Below are positions 1 through 6,154 of a stretch of 6,910 nucleotides of DNA, piece by piece. The translations under genes and the position numbers were made by a program. The notes below the pieces were generated by a model. That model did no database searches. It saw nothing but the letters and a program-made list of their open reading frames with translations, and had not been told where the DNA came from. Source of the stretch: Chloroflexota bacterium (GTDB lineage: Bacteria; Chloroflexota; Anaerolineae; Anaerolineales; UBA4823); the NCBI GenBank assembly GCA_030613705.1, contig JAUWLJ010000107.1, forward strand, positions 1 to 6,910, read 5' to 3'. Numbering within the stretch: position 1 is the first letter of the stretch; each line of letters opens with the position of its first letter.

Positions 1-372
1 GATTGCGCCCAGGATGGCGGCTTCCCAAATCGAGAGCTCGGTAAACATCAGCGCAGCCAGGGTGGTACCAGCCAGGATGATCAGCGGCATACCGATCACC
101 AGCAGGCGACCGGGGAGTGTTGCGCTGCCGATCAATTCGGAGATCTTGATGCGCGTGCCGTCAGTGAAAAGTACCACCGCCAGAGCGATCTCCATCAGCA
201 GTAATATTGGTTTAACATCAAAGATCGCCCCAAACTGATCTGGCATTGCAAAGTACAGCAGGATGCCCGCTATGGTGAAGATCATCGGGCCGGTGATGAT
301 TGTGCGCTCCAAACGATGGGAGAGCAGGCTGTAAAGGAAGATGAGTGCAGCGAGTATCGCTATGATGGTCAT
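1..372 (-). CDS. Cation:proton antiporter, N-terminal part (partial, runs off left edge)
   Basis: This is the first 124 residues of an integral membrane protein, open through position 1 with no stop. It begins MTIIAILAAL and is almost entirely hydrophobic. Membrane segments can be seen at about residues 2-18, 24-43, 55-70 and 89-110. Segment 3 ends in ALAVVLFTDGTRI and is followed by PGRLLVIGMPLII. This pattern, a helix ending in LFxxG(x)R/K and then a Pro-Gly-R/K loop into the next helix, is typical of the N-terminal half of CPA-type Na+/H+ exchangers, which trade internal Na+ or K+ for protons across the cytoplasmic membrane. The start is supported by AAGGA seven bases upstream of the ATG. 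The ion-binding Asp pair of the family would lie beyond the window, so the substrate ion and the CPA1/CPA2 subfamily cannot be settled. Family call fairly sure; exact type not. Confidence 0.82.
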   Translation of the reverse strand, partial: MTIIAILAALIFLYSLLSHRLERTIITGPMIFTIAGILLYFAMPDQFGAIFDVKPILLLMEIALAVVLFTDGTRIKISELIGSATLPGRLLVIGMPLIILAGTTLAALMFTELSIWEAAILGAI

Positions 373-395
373 GGGAGTTTCCTTCGAAGTTAGGA

Positions 396-435
396 TTTCA
401 TAATTTTATCTGCATAAGAAGATAATTTTATGAAA
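396..435 (-). promoter_or_regulatory. AT-rich imperfect inverted repeat in the antiporter leader
   Basis: The arms at 396-411 and 420-435 match as an inverted repeat at 14 of 16 positions around an 8-base spacer. The same element also reads as a direct repeat of ATAATTTTAT at 400-409 and 422-431, offset by 22 bases (about two helical turns). It lies 24-63 bases upstream of the antiporter start. TAAAAT, which is -10-like, occurs in both arms on the minus strand, but no good -35 was found. It may be a dimeric repressor or activator site, or an RNA hairpin in the leader. The symmetry is directly seen; its role is inferred. Confidence 0.4.
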
Positions 436-465
436 AAACGCCTCAGCCTCCGTGTTGGGGTGAGG
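433..465 (-). terminator. Factor-independent terminator or attenuator upstream of the antiporter
   Basis: On the minus strand, CCTCACCCC pairs with GAGG-c-TGAGG across the loop AACACG, and CG plus six T (positions 438-433) follows. This is a classic intrinsic-terminator layout. No minus-strand gene lies between here and the end of the convergent propeller gene at 1431, so there is no obvious upstream gene to terminate. It could block antisense read-through or act as an attenuator in the antiporter leader. CAGCC at 482-478 (minus) could pair with GGCTG at 448-444 and would compete with the terminator stem. Confidence 0.55.
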
Positions 466-535
466 TGCCCGGGCATCGGCTGCAGGTTGGTCAGGGTCCG
501 ATCCTTCCCGCCTTGACGTTTCCTCCTCTTCATGG

Positions 536-586
536 TAGACTAGTCTTACACCAGTCTAATTTTTGAATGATATATTTATGAATCAT
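536..586 (+). promoter_or_regulatory. Probable promoter/operator of the toxin-antitoxin operon
   Basis: A perfect inverted repeat TAGACT (536-541) / AGTCTA (553-558) encloses a further AGTCT copy (542-546). AGACTAGTCT at 537-546 is itself a 10-bp palindrome. TTACAC (546-551) could be a weak -35 for TATATT (571-576) at 19-base spacing, so the repeats would cover the -35. A second small repeat, ATGAT/ATCAT (567-571, 582-586), brackets the -10. Antitoxins of this class usually repress their own operon by binding such palindromes. The repeats are seen; the promoter hexamers are weak. Confidence 0.42.
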
Positions 587-596
587 ACCATTGTGT

Positions 597-602
597 AAGG
601 AG
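597..602 (+). promoter_or_regulatory. Ribosome binding site that sets the antitoxin start
   Basis: AAGGAG lies six bases before the ATG at 609. It selects this ATG over an in-frame TTG at 591, which would put the binding site inside the coding region. Confidence 0.8.
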
Positions 603-608
603 TGGCAT

Positions 609-848
609 ATGGAAAGCGTCGGCGCCTATGAGGCTAAGACCCATTTACCCAAATTGCTAGAGCGTGTCGCCGAAGGGCAGCGCATAACAATTACAAAACA
701 TGGCGTCCCTGTAGCTGTTCTGGAACCTTATGACAGCGAGAAAAACGTCGATGTCCGGGCAGTGATCCAGTCGTTGCGAGAATTTCGAGAAGGCAATCAC
801 CTGGGTGGCCTGACGATCCGCGAAATGATTGAAGAAGGTCGTCGCTAA
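609..848 (+). CDS. Type II antitoxin, Phd/YefM (VapB-like) family
   Basis: This is a 79-residue protein beginning MESVGAYEAKTHLPKLLERV. It has the family's N-terminal DNA-binding fold: a short strand, the conserved EAKTHLPKLLERVAEG helix (residues 8-23), the hydrophobic strand ITITKHGVPVAVLEP (26-40) and then a variable acidic/helical C-terminal tail (41-79). In this family the N-terminal part binds the operon's operator as a dimer, and the tail wraps and inhibits the partner toxin. The tail contains LREFREGNHLGGLTIREMIEEGRR, the type of extension that precedes VapC partners. The gene is directly followed by the PIN-domain toxin, its stop codon abutting the toxin ATG. The start is fixed by the AAGGAG at 597-602. 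Length is normal for the family. The symbol vapB would be reasonable by context but is not assigned, because family names vary. Confidence 0.88.
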   Translation: MESVGAYEAKTHLPKLLERVAEGQRITITKHGVPVAVLEPYDSEKNVDVRAVIQSLREFREGNHLGGLTIREMIEEGRR

Positions 849-1271
849 ATGAGCACTCGCTTCGTAGTTGACAACTCAGTTGTTATGACGTGGTGTTTCC
901 AGGATGAAGTGGCTCCATATGCGGAGGCTGTATTAGACAGCTTGGTAGAGGCCAGTGCGGTTGTTCCCCCTATTTGGCCATTAGAAGTCATCAATGTTTT
1001 ATTGGTAGCTGAGCGCAATGGCAGATTGCATGAAGCGGACAGCGTCCGCTTTGTTACCTTATTAGGGCAGCTTCCCATTATGATTGATCGTTCGTGGCCA
1101 GAGAGATTAATGAAAGATTTACTGGCACTCGGGCGAACGCACAACCTTTCTAGCTATGACACAGCTTATCTTGAGCTGGCCATGCGCCAGGGGATTCCAA
1201 TTGCCACATTAGATCAGAAATTGATTAAAGCTGCTGGGCAAATTGACCTTCCGATTCTCGATGTTTCATAG
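849..1271 (+). CDS. vapC: PIN-domain ribonuclease toxin, VapC family
   Basis: This is a 140-residue protein spanning one PIN domain. The acidic residues expected for the Mg2+/Mn2+ site are present: D8 in FVVDNSVVM, E46 in WPLEVINVLL, D104 in LSSYDTAYLELA and D122 in ATLDQKL. SYDxxYLxLA and the TLDxKLxxA motif are hallmarks of VapC toxins, which cut tRNA or rRNA loops and stop translation when the antitoxin is lost. The ATG begins directly after the antitoxin TAA, with the weak GAAGG inside the antitoxin's last codons as the likely binding site. This points to translational coupling and tight stoichiometry. No catalytic residue is missing and no frameshift is seen, so the toxin appears intact. 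The RNA target cannot be predicted from this sequence. Confidence 0.9.
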   Translation: MSTRFVVDNSVVMTWCFQDEVAPYAEAVLDSLVEASAVVPPIWPLEVINVLLVAERNGRLHEADSVRFVTLLGQLPIMIDRSWPERLMKDLLALGRTHNLSSYDTAYLELAMRQGIPIATLDQKLIKAAGQIDLPILDVS

Positions 1272-1310
1272 ATTGCAGATTGGCTAACGCTGGTGAGGAT
1301 GGCAACATCA

Positions 1311-1333
1311 AGCCAGAATTAACATCTGGTTTT
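1311..1333 (+). terminator. Weak intrinsic terminator after the toxin gene
   Basis: CCAGA (1313-1317) pairs with TCTGG (1325-1329) around a seven-base loop, extendable by a G-U and an A-U pair, and TTTT follows at 1330-1333. It lies about 40 bases after the toxin stop, in the convergent gap with the propeller gene. The stem is short and the T tract is only four long, so termination would be modest. Confidence 0.38.
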
Positions 1334-1430
1334 CTGTCAATAGCCTTAAGAACAAAAGCCTTCCACATCATCAAATTTTCAAGCCAGAGGGACTTTCTTT
1401 ATATTCTCTCGTTTCAGGGAGTCAGTTCAT

Positions 1431-3317
1431 TCAGGGTGCATTTCTTGTTCTAGACGGTTTCCAGGCCGGGTAGCGTACATCCCTGTCGCCCTGGGTTATC
1501 TGGGTGAATTCGCCAATCTCGAGATCATAAAGGTAAATATCAAACTTTCCGGGTTGGTTTCGAATACCAGGATTAGCCCGGTCTGATGCAAAAGCGATCG
1601 AGTGACCGTCGGGTGACCAATAAGGTGTATCATCATTGGCCTCGCTGGTGAAAAGCTGCCTGGTTGATTGGCCATTGCTGTTCATGATAAATATCTGGCT
1701 CTGGCCTGAAGATTCAGTTGTGTGGCGAAAGACAATTTCCCCTCGTTCTGGTGACCAGGAGGGATGGTAATCATCACCTCTCAAGTTGGTTAACTGCAGC
1801 GTGTCGCCGGAACCATCCGCGCTCATCACGTAAATGTCGAAATCCCCGTCCCGATCCGAAGAAAACACGATCCCCTTTCCATCCGGTGACCAGGAGGGAT
1901 TACCATCATTCTCTGGTGAATCCGGCGTCAGGTTGAGTAATTCGCTCCCATCCACGTTCACTACCCAGATATCCCAGTCACCTTCATCACGTTTTGATTC
2001 AAAAGCAATTTTCCTCCCATCCGGTGACCAGGCGGGATGCATGTCTGGTCCTGAATGGGTGGTGAGCTGAACTGGTATACCGCTGCCATCAGCTTCTATT
2101 AAGTAAATATCATAGTTGCCGGAGTTATTCGAGGCAAAAACAATCCGGGACCCGTCTGGTGACCAATCGGGCATGGATTTATCGCTTTCGTCGATCTCCA
2201 GGATGGCTGTTTCCTTTGCTCCGGAGGTGGATATAATCAGTAAATCGTGAGGTGGAGGCGAGATGCCTGCCGCGACTGCCAATTCTTCAGCAATGGTAGG
2301 GGGAGGCGGGTACCAGCGGGGTTGGCGATCATCTACCAGGAAGTGGGCAATTGCTCTTTGGTCTGAGCCGCTGTCGCTCATCACATGCAGATCATAACTA
2401 CCATTGCGGTCGGAGCTGAAGACCACCGATCTCTCGTCACTCGACCAGTCTGGTTCGACATCTGAGGCCGGATCATCCGTGAGTGGAGTCTGCAGGCTCC
2501 CATCAGCCTGCATGACATAAATGTTTTCATCCCCATCCCGGTCAGTTTGAAATAAAAGTCTATCACCGTTCGGTGCCCAGGCAGGATTATCGTCTGTTCC
2601 AGCCTGATTGGTTAAATTGACCAGGGCTTGCGAATCCAGGTTGAACGAAAAAACATCCCTTTCCCCAGCCTGCTCTCCAGCACGGGCAGAGAATGCGAGG
2701 GTGTTCCCCTGTGGCGCCCAGGCTGGATTACTCACCCCGGAAACCTCAACCGGGATGCGGGTTACCGAGCTGCCTGCCTGGCTATCGATCAACAAGATTG
2801 CGCTGCTTTCTGGGTCCTGCTCTGCAAAGGCGATCTGAGATCCATCGGGGGACCAGGTAGGTGAAACGGCGCCCAGGGGATGATTGGTAAGTTGAGTTAC
2901 CTTCATATCCTCGATCGAGAGTAGATAAATTTGGTTGACACCGCTGCGGTCGGAGGCAAAAGCGATCTCCTGCCGGTCCGGCGACCAGCTGGGATCGCTC
3001 TCATTAGCGGGATCATTTGTTAACCGGAGAAGACCTGAACCATCCGCGTTAACCTGGTAGATATCCAGCGTCCCGGTCGCGCCGCGACTGGAGGTAAACA
3101 ATATTGGCGGGATGGTTTCTTCACTTCTAGACGTCGTTGTAGGGGTTGGTTGGACCACTACCACCTCAACCTGTCCCTGATTCTGTACCTCTGGTTCAAA
3201 TTCTGACTCTGACTCCCCATCATTTAAAAGAGCAGATACACTGGATAATTCCGCGCAGCCAACCAACAGCGCCGCCATGCATAGCATTAGAAAAAAGAAA
3301 GTTATCGATCGGTTCAT
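1431..3317 (-). CDS. PD40/TolB-like beta-propeller lipoprotein, twelve repeats
   Basis: This 628-residue exported protein has a signal peptide with a hydrophobic core at residues 5-19 and a lipobox LVGC, so lipidation is expected on Cys21. An acidic then Pro/Thr-rich linker follows (about 30-68), including QPTPTTTSR. The rest is PD40/WD40-like repeats of the form (N/H)PxWSPDGxxIAFxSDRxGxxDIYxMxADGS. The repeat Trp falls at 111, 155, 200, 247, 291, 335, 385, 430, 476, 521, 567 and 619, a period of 44-52, consistent with two six-bladed propellers. A proline-rich break (WYPPPPTIAEELAVAAG, 335-351) separates the halves. Such domains occur in TolB and in surface proteins that bind proteins or carbohydrates; no catalytic motif is visible. 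Translation is coupled to the MscS gene by an ATGA overlap, with GGAG eight bases before the ATG. The fold is nearly certain; the ligand and role are unknown. Confidence 0.9.
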   Translation of the reverse strand: MNRSITFFFLMLCMAALLVGCAELSSVSALLNDGESESEFEPEVQNQGQVEVVVVQPTPTTTSRSEETIPPILFTSSRGATGTLDIYQVNADGSGLLRLTNDPANESDPSWSPDRQEIAFASDRSGVNQIYLLSIEDMKVTQLTNHPLGAVSPTWSPDGSQIAFAEQDPESSAILLIDSQAGSSVTRIPVEVSGVSNPAWAPQGNTLAFSARAGEQAGERDVFSFNLDSQALVNLTNQAGTDDNPAWAPNGDRLLFQTDRDGDENIYVMQADGSLQTPLTDDPASDVEPDWSSDERSVVFSSDRNGSYDLHVMSDSGSDQRAIAHFLVDDRQPRWYPPPPTIAEELAVAAGISPPPHDLLIISTSGAKETAILEIDESDKSMPDWSPDGSRIVFASNNSGNYDIYLIEADGSGIPVQLTTHSGPDMHPAWSPDGRKIAFESKRDEGDWDIWVVNVDGSELLNLTPDSPENDGNPSWSPDGKGIVFSSDRDGDFDIYVMSADGSGDTLQLTNLRGDDYHPSWSPERGEIVFRHTTESSGQSQIFIMNSNGQSTRQLFTSEANDDTPYWSPDGHSIAFASDRANPGIRNQPGKFDIYLYDLEIGEFTQITQGDRDVRYPAWKPSRTRNAP

Positions 3318-4423
3318 TTGTCATTCTCCCCATTTGGCTCTTCTTGATGTGTGGTTTCTAATGGTGAAGGGAAGCTGGTGGTTTTAAGATTGCCATCAGC
3401 CGGTGAATGCAGTTCCAGCGCAGGGAACGGCATCACAATACCTTCAAGCTGGTAGCGATGGTGGATCTGTTTGATAAATTCATGCCTGACCTTATTGCGG
3501 TCAGCGAAGTTCTGGCAGCGCAGATAAACAGCCAGTTTGATATCCGATTCGTCGAAGGATTTGTAGCGTATATACGATGGATTGGCCAGCGTTCCATCCC
3601 CCACTTCCCGCAGTACCTGATCCGCCACTTGGGTGGTTACCTGCTCCACCTTCACTAAATCACTGTCGTAGCTCACACCAACTTGGATTTTCAGCTCGTA
3701 CTCGGAGGTTGGTCGATCGAAATTGATGATCTCAGCCTTGGTCAGGAATGAATTGGGTACGATGATCTGACTCTCATTCGTCTGCCGGATCGAGGTCACA
3801 TCCCATTCGATGTCCATCACCCGCCCTTCTTCTCCGGAAGGAAGGTGCACAAAATCACCCGGATTTAGCCGCTGCGAAACTGTCAGAACCACGCCAGCAA
3901 ACAGGTTAGAAATTGGCTCACGTAAAGCCAGGCTGAGACCGAGTGTGCTCCCCAGGAAGGTGATTAACAGCAGTGGTGTTGGGATGTTGAGCGCAAACAG
4001 GACAACCATGACCACGATTACGATCGCCACGCCATTCACCAGGTAGGTCAACACCGATACCGAGGCGGATGGCTTTTGCGCGCTGATCAACCTGACCCAA
4101 CCGGTCATAATCCGTACCCCGATGGTGGTGATGGATATGAGCAGTAAAGCCCACAGGATTTCCAGCCCTCTTTGTCTTTCAACCGAGATATCGCTGAAGC
4201 TGGTCAATATCAGGAAGACCACGTACCATGCACACCAGAAGAGCGGCTGCCAGTGCAGCGCGTTGAGAATTACGCCCGTCCGCTGCCGGTTATTGGCTGT
4301 TGCCCGGCGTTCAAGGTAGCGCAGTACCAGCTCTAGCACGATCCCCAGCAATAGCACCCCCACTGCAAAGGTGATCGCCCGCACTGGATCGAATCTCAGT
4401 AAGGCATCAAATTCTTCCGTCAT
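3314..4423 (-). CDS. MscS-family small-conductance mechanosensitive channel
   Basis: This 369-residue membrane protein has likely membrane segments at about residues 17-37, 57-76, 87-108 and 124-146, followed by the pore-lining helix. The helix and exit read GSTLGLSLALREPISNLFAG, then VVLTVSQRLNPGDFVHL (158-194), matching the MscS TM3 and beta-domain entry. The cytoplasmic part continues with GEEGRVMDIEWDVTSIRQTNESQIIVPNS (197-225), the family's small beta domain, and an alpha/beta part to about residue 337. A polar Glu/Thr-rich tail ends the protein. These channels open under membrane tension and release solutes during hypo-osmotic shock. The length is somewhat above E. coli MscS (286 aa) because of two extra N-terminal helices. 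AGAGG lies eight bases before the ATG. The stop overlaps the start of the propeller lipoprotein, so the two form an operon. Confidence 0.93.
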   Translation of the reverse strand: MTEEFDALLRFDPVRAITFAVGVLLLGIVLELVLRYLERRATANNRQRTGVILNALHWQPLFWCAWYVVFLILTSFSDISVERQRGLEILWALLLISITTIGVRIMTGWVRLISAQKPSASVSVLTYLVNGVAIVIVVMVVLFALNIPTPLLLITFLGSTLGLSLALREPISNLFAGVVLTVSQRLNPGDFVHLPSGEEGRVMDIEWDVTSIRQTNESQIIVPNSFLTKAEIINFDRPTSEYELKIQVGVSYDSDLVKVEQVTTQVADQVLREVGDGTLANPSYIRYKSFDESDIKLAVYLRCQNFADRNKVRHEFIKQIHHRYQLEGIVMPFPALELHSPADGNLKTTSFPSPLETTHQEEPNGENDK

Positions 4424-4723
4424 CCTCGTGACCTCTAAGTCTATATTCTACAACAATACCCACTTGAATACAGGTTTCTTACGAATGTTGCCCACAAGAG
4501 ATTTTTTGATTTCCCTAGATGTATCATTCTGCCCAAGAATGATTAAAAAGTAAACCTGACATGGGGGGACATGTTGGGCAAATCAGCCGTCATCTGCACA
4601 AGGGTTCAGCCATCTGCTCATTTATTACTTGTATCAGGGAGATTTTTGTTACTCGTACTTAGCGCGTACATATCTCCAAAACAGCATTGGCTGATTATAT
4701 TGCGGCAGGAACTATCTAAAGAT
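4424..4723. other. 300-base spacer between ureohydrolase and mscS-like gene
   Basis: Both flanking genes are on the minus strand, but the spacer is long enough for an independent mscS promoter. It contains the 8-bp hairpin at 4523-4543, a small ACATG/CATGT repeat around GGGGGA (4560-4575) and an imperfect short direct repeat (4583-4597, 4606-4617). A weak minus-strand promoter-like pair, TTCAAG with TATAGA at 17-base spacing, falls near 4439-4467. It would leave a leader of only about 15-20 bases. No convincing gene was found on either strand, and no clear terminator with a T tract follows the ureohydrolase. Confidence 0.5.
4523..4543. repeat. Perfect 8-bp inverted repeat (hairpin or operator)
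   Basis: ATCATTCT and AGAATGAT flank the five-base spacer GCCCA. It lies 100 bases upstream of the mscS-like start. Neither strand has a T tract directly after the stem, which argues against an intrinsic terminator. A regulator-binding palindrome in the mscS promoter region is the more likely reading. Confidence 0.5.
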
Positions 4724-5857
4724 TCAATCTGTCTGCTTTCCAGACACAGGATCCTGGCCCGAGGTACGCTTGTCCAGGTAGTGCGCTTCAGTAATGCCTT
4801 CCTTGCGCATCGCCATCCCCGTGATGGCTTCCTGGATCACCCGCAGTCCGTTGAGCGCAGTTGTGTAGCCGGGGTCCCAGCCAGGGGCAACCTCGACCAG
4901 CTCCAGACCAACCACGTTGGTTTCGGCGCACAGGCGACGCACAATTGGGAAAGCTTCACGCGTGGTTAGCCCGCCAGGTTCGGGCGTACCGGTGCCTGGT
5001 GCATAGGCCGGATCCAGGGAATCGATGTCGAAGGAGATATACAGATACTCTGCGCCGTCGGTGGCCTCCTTGATGGCGCGCTCCATCACCTTCTCAAAAC
5101 CATCCTGCTCCACCTCGGCCATGTAATGGGAGTGGATACCTTTTTCACGCATCCACTCGACATCCTCCTCCCAGGGACTCCAGCCGCGCAGGCCCACCTG
5201 GATGAAGTTCCTGCCATCAATGAAGCCGTCGTCGATCAAGCGCCGCACCGGCGTACCGTGGGTGATATTGTGCCCGAAGTGGTTGTCGCTGGCATCGTAA
5301 TGGGCATCGAAATGGATGATGCCCACGTTGCCTTTGCCGTACACATCAGCCATTGCCATGCCATCTGGGCGCATCAATGAGTGGTCGCCACCCAAGACGA
5401 TCGGGAAAGCGCCGGTATCAACAATTTCCCGCACTCTTTTGTGGATCTCGTCATGCGAAGCCTCGATGTCAAAGGGGTCTACATTGGCGTCGCCATAATC
5501 GACGCACTTGAGTACCTCGAAGGGTTTGATCATCACGTGGGTGTGGGTCACTACCGCGGGCGCCAGGGGACCACCTGGGATGTAGCGATCCGCTGTGCGC
5601 AGGGCCCGCGGTCCATAAGCTGTTCCGCGCTGCCCGAAAGACATGTCGAGCGGGGCCCCGATCACGGCTACATCCACTTCACCGGCTTTCAAATCATCTG
5701 GTGTGATGCACACGGGAAAGTTCATAAAGCTGGCTATGCCGGTGTGGGCGTGGCTGTTTATTACATAGCGATTCAGCTCTATAGGTCCTGGTTCCCGCTT
5801 GGGATCCTTCGATCGGTCGTACTCTTGTTTCCAAACATCACCTTCAATGCCTGCCAT
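4724..5857 (-). CDS. Ureohydrolase (agmatinase/arginase family), substrate uncertain
   Basis: This 377-residue cytoplasmic enzyme hydrolyses a guanidino compound to urea plus an amine through a dinuclear metal centre. All six family ligands are present: H159 in GGDHS, D184, H186 and D188 in FDAHYD, and D277 and D279 in SFDIDSLDP. The loop YAPGTGTPEPGGLTTRE (285-301) follows, as in agmatinases. The chain is about 70 residues longer than E. coli SpeB (306), and most of the excess is the N-terminus before VAVIGAPLDMSFGQRG (64-79). Longer N-termini are known in guanidine hydrolases of the GdmH type, so guanidine, agmatine, guanidinobutyrate or guanidinopropionate all remain possible. The start is placed at the ATG seven bases after AAGGAG (5870-5865). 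The frame stays open 21 codons further upstream, but that would swallow this site. No polyamine gene is adjacent to help. Confidence 0.93.
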   Translation of the reverse strand: MAGIEGDVWKQEYDRSKDPKREPGPIELNRYVINSHAHTGIASFMNFPVCITPDDLKAGEVDVAVIGAPLDMSFGQRGTAYGPRALRTADRYIPGGPLAPAVVTHTHVMIKPFEVLKCVDYGDANVDPFDIEASHDEIHKRVREIVDTGAFPIVLGGDHSLMRPDGMAMADVYGKGNVGIIHFDAHYDASDNHFGHNITHGTPVRRLIDDGFIDGRNFIQVGLRGWSPWEEDVEWMREKGIHSHYMAEVEQDGFEKVMERAIKEATDGAEYLYISFDIDSLDPAYAPGTGTPEPGGLTTREAFPIVRRLCAETNVVGLELVEVAPGWDPGYTTALNGLRVIQEAITGMAMRKEGITEAHYLDKRTSGQDPVSGKQTD

Positions 5858-5864
5858 AATACAT

Positions 5865-5870
5865 CTCCTT
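5865..5870 (-). promoter_or_regulatory. Ribosome binding site that sets the ureohydrolase start
   Basis: On the minus strand AAGGAG lies seven bases before the ATG at 5857. The upstream in-frame ATG at 5920 has no comparable site and would add an AT-rich, unfamily-like leader peptide. Confidence 0.82.
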
Positions 5871-5896
5871 TTTATAGAATTTCGATAGTAATTGTG

Positions 5897-5923
5897 AACA
5901 TTATAAACGATAACAAACATTAT
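5897..5923 (-). promoter_or_regulatory. Probable ureohydrolase -10 element with flanking direct repeat
   Basis: The minus strand reads TATAAT at 5905-5900, which would give a leader of about 35 bases. No good -35 is present. The octamer AACATTAT (plus-strand sense) occurs at 5897-5904 and 5916-5923, 19 bases apart and overlapping the -10. That spacing is close to two helical turns and would suit an activator or repressor dimer. Confidence 0.4.
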
Positions 5924-5940
5924 TTAATTTGTGGTCGAGT

Positions 5941-5963
5941 GATTATAATACCTTGGTATAATC
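5941..5963. promoter_or_regulatory. Near-palindrome with TATAAT on both strands in the divergent region
   Basis: ATACC (5948-5952) and GGTAT (5955-5959) form a stem around TT, and the flanks GATTAT and AATC are nearly symmetric. TATAAT is found on the plus strand at 5957-5962 and on the minus strand at 5947-5942. The element sits between the divergent ureohydrolase and lipid kinase genes, so it could hold back-to-back promoters or an operator. The rest of 5858-6154 shows no gene. Confidence 0.38.
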
Positions 5964-6154
5964 GTAATCGTTACTCCCCTTCCATCAAGTAATCTGCTTA
6001 TTCTCTTCTAGGATTTTTGCTCGCCAATATCTCCGCACATTGTGGCCTATGATAAACTTTTTAAGATGAATACTAGAGATCCAGCTAATGGCAGAAAACA
6101 ACCTGGTCTGGTTGGAAAATCTGTAATGCTCCAATTATTGTCCTTGAGGTAATT

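Noticed and set aside
390..533. A 47-codon minus-strand frame (MKRRKRQGGK...) ending 17 bases before the antiporter start.
   Set aside because: It has no ribosome binding site, is made of Arg/Lys-rich sequence translated from the GC-rich leader, and runs through the terminator hairpin. It is more likely structured RNA or chance.
845..1144. A 99-codon minus-strand frame opposite the toxin gene.
   Set aside because: It is antisense to a clear PIN-domain gene, with a low-complexity Ser/Thr/Asn-rich product and no family features.
4583..4617. Short direct repeat of TCAGCC(GT)CATCTGC.
   Set aside because: Only two imperfect copies of 12-15 bases; not enough for a CRISPR, iteron set or mobile-element end.
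4571..4969. A 132-codon plus-strand frame spanning the spacer and the end of the ureohydrolase.
   Set aside because: More than half is antisense to the ureohydrolase coding region, the N-terminal part has no recognisable domain, and no good binding site precedes it.
5381..5992. A 203-codon plus-strand frame opposite the ureohydrolase.
   Set aside because: It is the complement of a strongly conserved gene including its metal-binding motifs; the product shows no domain and ends in AT-rich intergenic sequence.
5858..6000. A guanidine-sensing riboswitch upstream of the ureohydrolase.
   Set aside because: ACGA occurs twice near 5960-5975 on the minus strand, but there are no GC stems closing ACGR loops as in the guanidine-II type, and nothing resembles the larger guanidine-I fold.
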